NCBI GenBank assembly: GCA_019351895.1
Contig: JABBOH010000004.1
Span: forward strand, 62,001 to 126,000
DNA length: 64,000 nt
Origin: Pseudomonadota bacterium
Lineage (GTDB): Bacteria; Pseudomonadota; Alphaproteobacteria; Acetobacterales; Acetobacteraceae
Direction: 5' to 3'
In this document: piece after piece, positions 55,192 to 64,000 of the stretch
Position numbering within the stretch: the stretch's first letter is position 1
Layout of the letters: the number at the start of each line of letters is the position of its first letter
The notes under the pieces: generated by a model
What the model saw: only the letters and a program-made list of their open reading frames with translations
Databases searched by the model: none
What the model was told of the DNA's origin: nothing
Position numbers and translations under genes: made by a program

Positions 55192-55758
55192 ATGTCCGCT
55201 GCCGCCTTCTCGCCCGATACCGAGCGCCTGCTCGATCAGGCCGCCGCCTTCTGCGAGCGCAGGAGCCTGCGGCTGACCGACCAGCGGCGTCAGGTGCTGG
55301 GGCTCATTCTCGACAATCCGCGCCCGTCCGGCGCCTACGACCTGCTCGACCGGCTGCGCGAGGTGGGCCGCCCGGCCGCGCCGCCGACAGTCTATCGGGC
55401 ACTGGAATTTCTCACCGCCCAAGGCCTCGTGCACCGGATCGAGCGGCTGTCGGCCTTCGTCGGCTGCTCGCACATGCTGGACGACGCGGCGCATGACGCT
55501 GCGGGCACAGGCACGGGCACAGGCACGGGCACGGGCACGGGCCATGCCCATCACGGCCTCCATGCGACGCAGTTCCTCATCTGCACCGCGTGCCGCCGCG
55601 TCGTCGAGATGGCGGACAGCCGTATCCGGGTCGCGATCGACGCCGCAGCCTCAGCCGAGGGCTTCAAACCCATGGCCGCGACCGTCGAGGTCGAGGGTAT
55701 CTGCGCGGACTGCGCAGCAGATGCCGCGAGCGCTCAAAGCCTCGCGGGTGTTTCCTGA
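55192..55758 (+). CDS. Fur-family regulator, Zur-like
   Basis: A 188-residue Fur-fold regulator. The winged helix spans 10-85 (LRLTDQRRQVLGLIL, PPTVYRALEFLTAQGLVHRIE). Structural zinc Cys pairs are C131/C134 and C171/C174, and His residues in GHAHHGLH (118-124) suit the regulatory metal site. The double CxxC and the sequence style favour Zur (zinc uptake) over Fur. A Gly-Thr run (104-117) is inserted just before the His motif. Starts at 55156 or 55192 are possible. No znu genes are nearby. Confidence 0.87.
   Translation: MSAAAFSPDTERLLDQAAAFCERRSLRLTDQRRQVLGLILDNPRPSGAYDLLDRLREVGRPAAPPTVYRALEFLTAQGLVHRIERLSAFVGCSHMLDDAAHDAAGTGTGTGTGTGTGHAHHGLHATQFLICTACRRVVEMADSRIRVAIDAAASAEGFKPMAATVEVEGICADCAADAASAQSLAGVS
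55504..55539 (+). repeat. GGCAC(A/G) hexamer run inside the Fur-family gene
   Basis: Six tandem units of GGCACA or GGCACG encode alternating Gly-Thr. The unit is two codons, so expansion only lengthens the loop. Confidence 0.95.
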
Positions 55759-55795
55759 GTCGCATTCGCCCGGGAATTCGGCCATACCGCAGCCC

Positions 55796-58708
55796 ATGAA
55801 CGATACTGTGACACCTGCCGACGCAGCACCCGGCGGGGCCGCCGCGGCCCCGGATTACCGCCACACCGTCTTCCTGCCGCGCACCGCCTTCCCGATGAAA
55901 GGCGACCTGCCGAAGCGGGAGCCGGCCATTCTCGCCGGCTGGGACGAGCGCCATCTGTGGGAGAGCGTCCGCGAGAATTCGGCTGGCCGGCCGCCCTTCG
56001 TGCTGCATGACGGGCCGCCTTACGCCAATGGCCATCTCCATCTCGGCCACGCCTTGAACAAGGTGCTGAAGGACGCGATCAACCGCGCGCACCAGATGGC
56101 GGGCTTCGACGCCCACTTCATCCCGGGCTGGGACTGCCACGGCCTGCCGATCGAGTGGAAGATCGAGGAGGAATACCGCAAGTCCGGTCGCAACAAGGAC
56201 GAGGTGCCGGTCCTGCAGTTCCGCGCCGAATGCCGCGCCTATGCCGAGAAGTGGCTCGCCGTGCAGCGCGAGGAGTTCATCCGCCTCGGCGTGATGGGCG
56301 ACTGGGCGAACCGCTACGCGACCATGGACTTCGCCTCGGAAGCCGCGATCGCGGGCGAAATCGGCCGCTTCCTGATGAACGGCGCGCTCTATCGCGGCCT
56401 CCGCCCCGTGATGTGGAGCACGGTCGAGAAGACCGCGCTCGCCGAGGCCGAGGTCGAGTACCACGACCACAAGAGCGTCACCATCTGGGTGCGCTTCCCG
56501 GTGATCGCGGGGGCGCCGGCGGCACTCGAAGGCGCCTCCGTCGTCATCTGGACGACGACGCCCTGGACCATGCCCGGCAACCGCGCCATCGCCTATGGCC
56601 CCGAGATCGACTACCTGCTGATCGAGGTCGAGACGGTCGGTGAAGGCGCGCGCGCGCGCCTGGGCGAGCGGGTGATGGTGGGAGAGGCCCTGCTCGCGCC
56701 GTTCCTGGCCGAGACCGGTATCACCGGCCACCGCGTCCTCGGCACCTTCAAGGGCTCCGATCTGGCGGGCATCGTCACCGCCCATCCGCTGCGCGGCCAG
56801 GGCTACGACCACGACGTGCCGCTGCTGCCCGCCGAGTTCGTCACGACCGAGACCGGCACCGGCTTCGTCCATACCGCGCCGAGCCACGGCGAGGACGACT
56901 TTATCCTCGGCCGCGCGCATGGGCTGGAAGTCCCCGACACGGTGGGCGACGACGGCACCTACAACGCCTGGGTGCCGCTATTCGCCGGGCTGCACGTCTT
57001 CAAGGCCGCCGAGCCGGTCTGCGCCGCGCTGGACGCCGCGGGCGGGCTCCTGCATCGGAACGTGCTCGTGCACTCCTACCCGCATTCCTGGCGCTCCAAG
57101 GCGCCGCTGATCTACCGCGCGACGCCGCAGTGGTTCATCCGCATGGACGGCCCCGAGGACATCCGCGGCCACGCGCTGCAGGCCATCGCCGAGACGCGCT
57201 TCATCCCCGAGCAGGGCCGCAACCGCATCGCCAGCATGGTCGCGGCCCGGCCGGACTGGTGCGTCAGTCGCCAGCGCGCCTGGGGCGTGCCGATCCCGAT
57301 CTTCGTCGACCGCCGGACCGGTGAGCCGCTGCGCGACCCGGCGGTGATGGAGCGCGTCGTCACCTTCTTCAAAGCCGAGGGCGCGGACGCCTGGTACGCC
57401 CGTCCCGCCGCCGATTTCCTCGGCAACGGCTACGACCCGGCGCAGTTCGAGCAGGTGCGCGACATCATCGACGTGTGGTTCGAAAGCGGCTCGACCCATG
57501 CCTTCGTGCTGGAGGCGCGCGGGATGCCGTGGCCGGCCGACCTCTATCTGGAAGGCTCGGACCAGCATCGCGGCTGGTTCCATTCCTCGTTGCTGGAGGC
57601 CGTCGGCACGCGCGGGCGCGCGCCCTTCAAGGCGGTGCTGACGCACGGCTTCCTGGTCGATGAGCAGGGCCGCAAGATGTCGAAGTCGCTCGGCAACGGG
57701 GTCGAGCCGCAGGACGTGATCGCCAAATACGGCGCCGATATCCTGCGCCTCTGGGTCATGTCCTCCGATGCGCGGGACGATCTCAGCATCGGTCCCGACA
57801 TTCTGCGCCAGCAGGGCGAGCTTTATCGCCGGCTGCGCAACACGCTGCGCTGGATTCTCGGCAGCCTCGACGGCTTCGACCCGGCCGAAACCCTGCCCTA
57901 TGCGGATCTGCCGGAGCTCGAGCGCTGGGTGCTGCATCGCCTGTCGGAACTCGACGGGCTGCTGCGCGGCGCGGTCGAAAGCCATGACTGGACCGGCGTC
58001 TATCCCGCCATCCACCATTTCTGCGCGACCGATCTCTCGGCCTATTACTTCGACATCCGCAAGGACGCGCTCTACTGCGACCGGCCGGACAGCCTGCGGC
58101 GGCGCGCGGCGCGCACGGTGCTCGACCATCTGCATCGCTGCCTGACCGCGTGGCTCGCGCCCGTGCTGGTCTTCACGGCCGAAGAAGCCTGGGCCGCCCG
58201 CTTCGGCCACGACGCCAGCATCCACGAGCAGACGTTTCCCGCAATTCCCCCCGCGTGGCGGGACGAGGCGCTGGCGGCGAAATGGGCGAAGGTGCGCGAA
58301 ATTCGTCGGACCATCAATAAAAGGCTTGAGCGGCTGCGCCGTGAAGGCCTCATCGGTTCGTCGCTAGAGGCCAAGGTCTTTGTCGAATTCGCCTCGACTT
58401 TGGTTTCGAGCTACGAGCTGAATGATCCCGATCTCGAAGCCCGCACCGGCCTCACGGCCGAGGACATCAACCTGATTCTGAGCATGGACGTGAATCTGCT
58501 CAGCAAAAGCGCTTGGGAAGAAGTTCTTATTGTTTCAGAGGTTGAGTTCCGGCTCCTGCAATCTCAGGGAAGTGTCGACGCCAGCGTGGCGTCGGGCCAT
58601 AAATGCGCCCGTTGCTGGCGCGTGCTGCCCGAGGTGGATGCGGGCACGAAACTCTGCCTCCGCTGCACCGACGCGGTCGCGTCCGGCCTCGTGGGGCGGG
58701 CCGCCTGA
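55796..58708 (+). CDS. ileS: isoleucyl-tRNA synthetase
   Basis: A 970-residue class Ia synthetase. The HLGH motif is at 82-85 (DGPPYANGHLHLGHALNK) and KMSKS at 627-631. The CP1 editing domain lies between (VVIWTTTPWTMPGNRAIAYG). A C-terminal zinc finger has CARCWRVLPEVDAGTKLCLRC. The longer frame upstream runs through the Fur gene; the ATG at 55796 gives the family N-terminus. Its stop overlaps lspA by 1 base. Confidence 0.98.
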   Translation: MNDTVTPADAAPGGAAAAPDYRHTVFLPRTAFPMKGDLPKREPAILAGWDERHLWESVRENSAGRPPFVLHDGPPYANGHLHLGHALNKVLKDAINRAHQMAGFDAHFIPGWDCHGLPIEWKIEEEYRKSGRNKDEVPVLQFRAECRAYAEKWLAVQREEFIRLGVMGDWANRYATMDFASEAAIAGEIGRFLMNGALYRGLRPVMWSTVEKTALAEAEVEYHDHKSVTIWVRFPVIAGAPAALEGASVVIWTTTPWTMPGNRAIAYGPEIDYLLIEVETVGEGARARLGERVMVGEALLAPFLAETGITGHRVLGTFKGSDLAGIVTAHPLRGQGYDHDVPLLPAEFVTTETGTGFVHTAPSHGEDDFILGRAHGLEVPDTVGDDGTYNAWVPLFAGLHVFKAAEPVCAALDAAGGLLHRNVLVHSYPHSWRSKAPLIYRATPQWFIRMDGPEDIRGHALQAIAETRFIPEQGRNRIASMVAARPDWCVSRQRAWGVPIPIFVDRRTGEPLRDPAVMERVVTFFKAEGADAWYARPAADFLGNGYDPAQFEQVRDIIDVWFESGSTHAFVLEARGMPWPADLYLEGSDQHRGWFHSSLLEAVGTRGRAPFKAVLTHGFLVDEQGRKMSKSLGNGVEPQDVIAKYGADILRLWVMSSDARDDLSIGPDILRQQGELYRRLRNTLRWILGSLDGFDPAETLPYADLPELERWVLHRLSELDGLLRGAVESHDWTGVYPAIHHFCATDLSAYYFDIRKDALYCDRPDSLRRRAARTVLDHLHRCLTAWLAPVLVFTAEEAWAARFGHDASIHEQTFPAIPPAWRDEALAAKWAKVREIRRTINKRLERLRREGLIGSSLEAKVFVEFASTLVSSYELNDPDLEARTGLTAEDINLILSMDVNLLSKSAWEEVLIVSEVEFRLLQSQGSVDASVASGHKCARCWRVLPEVDAGTKLCLRCTDAVASGLVGRAA

Positions 58709-59223
58709 TGGTGGCGCGGAGATCCGTGGCGCTGACCGGGCTTCTCACCGCCATCATCGTGCTGGCCGCCGATCAGGCCAGCAAGTGGTGGATTCTCCAC
58801 GGCCTGCATCTGGAGCAGGTCGGGCAGATCGTGCTGCTGCCGGTGCTTAACTTCACCATGGTCTGGAACCGGGGCGTGACCTTCGGCCTGCTGACCGGCG
58901 ACAGCACAGGCGCGCATCTGGCGCTGGCGGTCTTCGCGCTGATCGTCGTGGTCGTGCTCGGCGTCTGGCTGGCGCGCACGACACGGCTCGCGATCTCCAT
59001 CCCCGTGGGCGCGATCGCGGGCGGCGCGCTTGGCAATGTCGCCGACCGGCTGCACTACGGCGCGGTGGTCGACTTCATCCAGGCCCATGCCTTCGGCTAT
59101 TCATGGTATGTGTTCAATGTGGCGGACGCGGCCATCGTGTGCGGCGTCGCGGCGCTGATCATCGACAACCTGTTACCCGGACGGTCCGAACCGGCACCCG
59201 TCCGGGCCAAGAATCGCGGCTGA
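58708..59223 (+). CDS. lspA: lipoprotein signal peptidase
   Basis: A 171-residue inner-membrane aspartic protease with four helices that cleaves prolipoproteins. Catalytic Asp residues lie in GNVADRLHYGAVVDF and FNVADAAIVCG (near residues 113 and 137), and NRGVTFGLL is the conserved first loop. The start is inside the ileS stop (TGATG), the usual ileS-lspA coupling. The next gene encodes a lipoprotein that would be its substrate. Confidence 0.97.
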   Translation: MVARRSVALTGLLTAIIVLAADQASKWWILHGLHLEQVGQIVLLPVLNFTMVWNRGVTFGLLTGDSTGAHLALAVFALIVVVVLGVWLARTTRLAISIPVGAIAGGALGNVADRLHYGAVVDFIQAHAFGYSWYVFNVADAAIVCGVAALIIDNLLPGRSEPAPVRAKNRG

Positions 59224-59230
59224 GGGACGA

Positions 59231-59821
59231 ATGTCGAGGATGATGACGATGCGCTCGGCGCTGCTCATGGCGCCGCTGGTGATGCCCATTCTGGCGCTCG
59301 GGGGATGCAGCAGTGGCACCCTTCAGACGCTTGGTCTGCAACGCGATCCGCCGGATGAGTTCCAGGTCACGACCCAGCCGCAGCTGGCGATGCCGCCCGA
59401 TCTCAACGCGGCGGCGACCGCCCTGCCCGCGCCGACGCCCGGCGCGCCGCGGCCGCAGGACGTGGCGGTGCCGCAGCAGGCCGAGGACGCCATGCTCGGC
59501 GGTGCGGCGCTCGAGGGCGGGACGCCCTCCACCCAGGGCGATCAGGCCTTCCTGCAGAAGGCAGGGCCGCCCGCGCCGCCCAATATCCGCCGGCAGGTCG
59601 ATGCCATCGCGACGCGCGACGCGAAAAGCCACGATCTCGGCAACCGCATCAATCCCTTCGGCACACCGGTCGCCAAACCCGCTCTGGTCAACGCGGACGA
59701 GGAGCGGCAGCGGATCCAGAAGGACGCGGCGCTCGGGCTCAGCCCGACGGTCGGCAAGACGCCGCTCGTCAAGCCAAAGAACAACGGGCCGCTCGGCGAC
59801 CTGCTCGACTCCATCTTCTGA
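59231..59821 (+). CDS. DUF3035 lipoprotein
   Basis: A 196-residue predicted lipoprotein. The signal peptide ends LALGGC with Cys at residue 26. The body has the DUF3035 pattern RDPPDEFQVTTQPQLAMPPDL near residues 38-58 and a Pro/Ala-rich middle. The function is unknown; the family is common behind lspA in alphaproteobacteria. It begins 7 bases after the lspA stop. Confidence 0.9.
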   Translation: MSRMMTMRSALLMAPLVMPILALGGCSSGTLQTLGLQRDPPDEFQVTTQPQLAMPPDLNAAATALPAPTPGAPRPQDVAVPQQAEDAMLGGAALEGGTPSTQGDQAFLQKAGPPAPPNIRRQVDAIATRDAKSHDLGNRINPFGTPVAKPALVNADEERQRIQKDAALGLSPTVGKTPLVKPKNNGPLGDLLDSIF

Positions 59822-59832
59822 CCGGGACTCCC

Positions 59833-60597
59833 ATGTCGAACTTCGCGATCTACCCAAGCCTCGCCGGCCGGCGCGTGCTCGTGACCGGGGGCGCCTCCGG
59901 CATCGGCGCCGGGATCGTCGAGCATTTCGTGGCCCAGGGCAGCCATGTCGGCTTCCTCGACCTCGATGAGGCCGCCGCCGCCGCCCTGATCGCCCGCCAG
60001 CCGGAAGGCGCGGTCGTCAAGTTCGTCCGCGTCGATCTCCGCGACATCGCGGCGCTGCGGGCGGCGATCGAAACGCTGCGCGGCGCCCTCGGCGGCGGCT
60101 TCGACGTGCTTGTGAACAACGCCGCGCGCGACGACCGCCATTCCATCGACGAGGTCACGCCCGAATACTGGGACGACCGGATGAACACCAATCTGCGCCA
60201 CCAGTTCTTCTGCGCGCAGGCGGTCAAGCCCGACATGATCGCGGCGGGCGGCGGCTCGATCATCAACATGAGTTCGAACAGCTTCCTGCTCGCGACCGGG
60301 AACATGCCCGCCTATACCGCCGCCAAGTCGGCGGTCATCGGATTGACGCGCGGCCTTGCGCGCGATCTCGGACCGCACCACATCCGGGCGAACATCGTCT
60401 ATCCGGGCTGGATCATCACGCAGCGTCAGCTCGACCTGTGGATGACGCCAGAAGCCGAAGCCAAACGCGCAGCCGGACAGTGCATCCCCGACCGCCTTTA
60501 CGAGGCCGATGTCGCGCGGATGGTGCTGTGGCTGGCGGCGGACGACAGCCGCCTCGTCACGGCGCGCGAGTTCATCGTGGATGGGGGCTGGTTCTAG
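59833..60597 (+). CDS. short-chain dehydrogenase/reductase
   Basis: A 254-residue classical SDR. TGGASGIG (cofactor, 17-24), NNAARD (95-100), the catalytic Ser in INMSSNSF and YTAAK (near 157-161) are present. FLDLD after the second strand indicates NAD(H). The C-terminal ITQRQLDLWMTPEAEAKRA region resembles sugar or polyol dehydrogenases. It is followed after 24 bases by an aldo/keto reductase with AGGAGG before its start, so a small sugar-oxidising operon is possible. Confidence 0.92.
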   Translation: MSNFAIYPSLAGRRVLVTGGASGIGAGIVEHFVAQGSHVGFLDLDEAAAAALIARQPEGAVVKFVRVDLRDIAALRAAIETLRGALGGGFDVLVNNAARDDRHSIDEVTPEYWDDRMNTNLRHQFFCAQAVKPDMIAAGGGSIINMSSNSFLLATGNMPAYTAAKSAVIGLTRGLARDLGPHHIRANIVYPGWIITQRQLDLWMTPEAEAKRAAGQCIPDRLYEADVARMVLWLAADDSRLVTAREFIVDGGWF

Positions 60598-60621
60598 CCT
60601 CCTCCTCATCAGGAGGTTCGC

Positions 60622-61647
<1,026 letters not shown>

Positions 61648-61670
61648 AGTCCGGGTTCGAGGGCCAGCGG

Positions 61671-62111
61671 ATGCGGCAGGCACTGCATCGTCTGACGATC
61701 CAGACGCGCGGCAAGGGTCTGGTGGAGGTCACGCGGCCCGTTCTAGGCTGGGTCGCCGATCAGCGCATCGGCACGGGGCTGCTGACGCTCTGGTGCGCCC
61801 ATACCTCGGCCTCGCTGGCGGTCACGGAGAATGCGAGCCCTGAGGTGCTGGACGATATCCGCGACGGCTTCGAGCGGCTGGTCCCGCAGCATCGCGGCCA
61901 ATCCGGCGGTCCGCGCTACGCCCATGCGCTGGAAGGGCCGGACGATATGCCGTCCCACATCCGCGCGCTGCTCACCGGGCCCCAGCTGACCATTCCGGTA
62001 TCGGAAGGTCGTCCGGTACTCGGCACGTGGCAGGGGATTTTCGTCTTCGAGCATCGCAGCCGACCCCACCGGCGCGAGGTCGTGCTGCATCTCATCGGCG
62101 AGGATGGCTGA
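61671..62111 (+). CDS. YjbQ family protein
   Basis: A 146-residue UPF0047/YjbQ protein, a small beta-rich trimeric enzyme with secondary thiamine-phosphate-synthase activity in vitro. Conserved segments: LTLWCAHTSASLAVTENASPEVL (near 36-58), YAHALEGPDDMPSHIRALL and the GTWQGIFVFEHRSRPHRREV end, with the His residues that bind metal. It starts 23 bases after the aldo/keto reductase stop. Its last three codons and stop are half of a perfect palindrome. Confidence 0.93.
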   Translation: MRQALHRLTIQTRGKGLVEVTRPVLGWVADQRIGTGLLTLWCAHTSASLAVTENASPEVLDDIRDGFERLVPQHRGQSGGPRYAHALEGPDDMPSHIRALLTGPQLTIPVSEGRPVLGTWQGIFVFEHRSRPHRREVVLHLIGEDG

Positions 62112-62134
62112 GGGTCGCGACCCTCAGCCATCCT
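62101..62134. repeat. perfect 34-bp palindrome at the 3' end of the YjbQ gene
   Basis: A 17-bp arm and its exact complement with no spacer, from the last YjbQ codons (stop at 62109-62111) into the gap before the convergent cfa gene. It likely forms a very stable RNA hairpin, possibly a two-way terminator, though no U tract follows. Confidence 0.9.
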
Positions 62135-62153
62135 GCGCGGGCCTCGCAGATGG

Positions 62154-63419
62154 TCAGGCCAGCACGTTCCGGTCGGCTGCGACGTTCCGCATCATCTGCC
62201 GCTCGGTCTCACTGACATAATCCCGCGTGAGCGGGACGGCAGCCTGGTCTCGGGTGATCTGGAGCTGGAAGTTCACATGCTCCTGGTTGCGGAAGGCAAG
62301 CTCCGACCCCGCCAGATAGAACTCAAACATGCGGCAGAAGCGCTCGTCGTAGAGTGCCGTGATGGCGTCCCGGTTGGCAGCGAAGCGCCGCCGCCAATGG
62401 CGGAGCGTCTCCGCGTAGTGCAGGCGGAGAATTTCGATATCCGTAACGATCAGGCCGGTGCGCTCGATCGGCGCCATGACCTCGGACAGCGCCGGCGAAT
62501 AGCCGCCCGGGAAGATGTATTTCGTGATCCACGGGTTGGTGGTGCCCGGCCCGTCGCTGCGTCCGATGGTATGGATGAGGGCTACGCCGTCCGGCTTCAT
62601 CGCCTTCTTCACGAGGTTGAAGAAGGTTCCATAGTGGTTGATGCCGACATGCTCGAACATGCCGACCGAGACGATCCGGTCGAACTTGTCCTGTACGAGA
62701 CGGTAGTCCAGCAACTCGAACTTCACGCGGTCGGAGAGGCCCTCGGCCTCGGCGCGGGCGCGGGCTTCGGCGAGCTGTTCGGTCGAGAGCGTGATGCCCG
62801 TCACCCGGGCGCCGTAGTCGCGCGCGAGCGTCAGCGCCATGCCGCCCCAGCCGCAGCCGATGTCGAGCACCGTGAGGTCCGGACGGTCGAGTTTCAGCTT
62901 GGCCGCGATGTGGTGTTTCTTGGCGAGCTGCGCCTCCTCCAGCGTCTCGTCGCCGCGCGGGAAGTAGGCGCAGGAATATTGCCGATCCCGATCGAGAAAG
63001 AGGCTGTAGAGCCGCCCGTTGAGGTCGTAGTGGTGGGCGACGTTGCGCCGCGCGCGGACGGTGGAATTGAGCTGTTTGAGCCGCCGCAGCATGGTGCCCG
63101 CGATGATGCGCCCCTTCATCGTCGGCAGCGCCGACACTCCGGCCATCTGCAGGTTCGCCAGAAGGACCTCCAGCACCTGATAGATGTTGCAGTCCTGCGG
63201 AACGAGCGTCTGGTCCATATAAGCTTCGCCGACGCCGAGGCCCGGATTGAGGATGATCGCGCGGATCGTCCTCTCGTCCGTGATCCTGATGGTGGCGCTG
63301 CCGGGTCTGTCGTCCGGTCTGTTCGGACCGTAGAGGGTGCTTTCGCCGTTCGGCCAGATCACCGTGAGGCCGCCGCTCCGGATCATGCGTTTCAGAAGGC
63401 GATCAAGGATCTGTCGCAT
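62154..63419 (-). CDS. cfa: cyclopropane-fatty-acyl-phospholipid synthase
   Basis: A 421-residue SAM-dependent enzyme that adds a methylene bridge to unsaturated membrane lipids. SAM motif I is VLDIGCGWGGMALTLAR near residues 179-195. Family segments: HHYDLNGRLYSLFLD, YSCAYFPRGDETLEEAQ with the active-site region, MFEHVGINHYGTFF and FPGGYSPALSE. It is usually induced by acid, osmotic or stationary-phase stress. It follows the rplI terminator on the same strand and converges with the YjbQ gene. Confidence 0.95.
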   Translation of the reverse strand: MRQILDRLLKRMIRSGGLTVIWPNGESTLYGPNRPDDRPGSATIRITDERTIRAIILNPGLGVGEAYMDQTLVPQDCNIYQVLEVLLANLQMAGVSALPTMKGRIIAGTMLRRLKQLNSTVRARRNVAHHYDLNGRLYSLFLDRDRQYSCAYFPRGDETLEEAQLAKKHHIAAKLKLDRPDLTVLDIGCGWGGMALTLARDYGARVTGITLSTEQLAEARARAEAEGLSDRVKFELLDYRLVQDKFDRIVSVGMFEHVGINHYGTFFNLVKKAMKPDGVALIHTIGRSDGPGTTNPWITKYIFPGGYSPALSEVMAPIERTGLIVTDIEILRLHYAETLRHWRRRFAANRDAITALYDERFCRMFEFYLAGSELAFRNQEHVNFQLQITRDQAAVPLTRDYVSETERQMMRNVAADRNVLA

Positions 63420-63546
63420 TGCGATTCTCTCGTCCGACGACGCGGGTCATGCCAAAGCCGCACCCGCCATGCATATTACCAAATCGATAATGCGCTGCGG
63501 CCGGTTCTGCAAGCAGCGGGTCGGACAACCCTGCGCAATCGGAATC

Positions 63547-63581
63547 AAAAAGCCGGCAGAACAGCGTTCTACCGGCTTTTT
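63547..63581 (-). terminator. rho-independent terminator after rplI
   Basis: AAAAAGCCGG / CCGGCTTTTT outer stem with a second AGAAC / GTTCT stem inside, one mismatch between, and a 3-base loop. The A and T runs make it active in both directions. It lies 28 bases after the rplI stop. Confidence 0.95.
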
Positions 63582-63609
63582 GCATGCAGGCTCGTAGCGC
63601 CTCGGGGTA

Positions 63610-64000
63610 TCAGGCCGCGTCGGCTTCCTCGTCCGTGCCGAACAACTCGGCGGCGGTCGGCTCGGCATCTTCGGCGGCCGCGCGGCCAACGGCCTCGCCG
63701 CGCAGCTGCTTCTCGCTTTCCTCGACGCTGCGCGCCACATTGACCGTGATGTGCATGGTCACCTCGGGATGCAGCACGACGCGCACCTGGCGCACGCCGA
63801 GCGTCTTGATCGGGTGATCGAGTTCCACCTGATTGCGGTCGATCTGCAACCCGCCGCTCGTCGCACCTTCCGCGATGTCGCGGCTGGAGACGGAGCCGTA
63901 AAGGCTGCCGGAATCGCCCGCCTGCCGGATCAGGGTGACGGTCAGGCCGTGCACGCGCTCGGCGACCCGCTCGGCCTCCTCGCGGCGCTTCAGGTTCTGC
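63610..64000 (-). CDS. rplI: 50S ribosomal protein L9, C-terminal part
   Basis: The gene enters from the right edge; about 129 residues are visible. It shows the helix [19 protein letters not shown] and then the C-domain strands [16 protein letters not shown] and [27 protein letters not shown], which are diagnostic for L9. The last 30 residues are an acidic Ala/Glu/Asp tail longer than in E. coli, as usual in alphaproteobacteria. Strong terminator downstream. The N-terminal domain lies outside the window. Confidence 0.95.
   Translation of the reverse strand, partial: QNLKRREEAERVAERVHGLTVTLIRQAGDSGSLYGSVSSRDIAEGATSGGLQIDRNQVELDHPIKTLGVRQVRVVLHPEVTMHITVNVARSVEESEKQLRGEAVGRAAAEDAEPTAAELFGTDEEADAA

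Overview
The window is a contiguous piece of a high-GC (roughly 65-70 %) Gram-negative chromosome with densely packed, mostly C- or G-ended codons. Gene content points to an alphaproteobacterium, most likely of the Rhodospirillales/Acetobacteraceae type: a glpSTPQV glycerol ABC transporter, sdhCDAB order, a DUF3035 lipoprotein behind lspA, DUF3297, a DUF1989-linked urea/guanidine carboxylase and a glyQ-glyS-ppdK run. The taxon is inferred from gene content only. No rRNA, tRNA, prophage, transposase or CRISPR array was seen, so the piece looks like core chromosome with a few accessory islands.

Layout. 0.1-11.5 kb (minus strand) is a glycerol regulon: 2OG-Fe(II) oxygenase, glpR, glpD, glpS, glpT, glpP, glpQ, a DUF2160 membrane protein, glpV, glpK and a trailing hypothetical. 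Junctions are tight and often overlap. 11.6-14.4 kb holds a DUF427 protein, a low-complexity PRC-barrel protein and a tri-haem cytochrome c. 14.6-17.8 kb is a compact, poorly understood cluster: RibD-type reductase, GT4 glycosyltransferase, a 6-pyruvoyl-tetrahydropterin-synthase-like protein that has lost catalytic residues, and a BchC-like dehydrogenase. Next to it, divergently, lies an OpgH-type glucosyltransferase. 19.6-26 kb carries DUF3297, an SDR, comM/yifB, asd, and a coupled operon of aat, an exported protein and a ferric-reductase-like haem protein. 26.1-27.8 kb has an S24-type repressor without its catalytic dyad, divergent from two small unknown genes with a clear promoter/operator between.

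28-33.5 kb is sdhCDAB followed by a tyrosine-phosphatase-like gene and a CDF metal exporter. 33.8-42.8 kb has an O-methyltransferase, a SnoaL-like protein, glyQ-glyS-ppdK, a GT2 glycosyltransferase and a TVP38-type membrane protein. 42.8-46 kb has DUF6766, gluQRS, a serine esterase and an HNH nuclease. 46-51.2 kb is a three-gene operon of a biotin-dependent urea/guanidine carboxylase and two DUF1989 proteins. 51.2-64 kb carries a Deg protease, mrp/apbC, a coiled-coil protein, a Zur-like Fur protein, ileS-lspA-DUF3035, SDR, aldo/keto reductase, YjbQ, cfa and the C-terminal part of rplI.

How it works together. The glp block imports glycerol by ABC transport, phosphorylates it (GlpK), oxidises it at the membrane (GlpD, electrons to quinone) and is probably repressed by GlpR. 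Succinate dehydrogenase, PPDK and the cytochrome are central energy metabolism. The most promising uncharacterised system is the 14.6-17.8 kb pterin-like cluster. Second-tier leads are an ABC ATPase pair whose defects fall in one composite site, an asymmetric DUF1989 pair, a non-cleavable S24 repressor circuit, and short repeats that insert PAEAR-type peptides into unrelated proteins.
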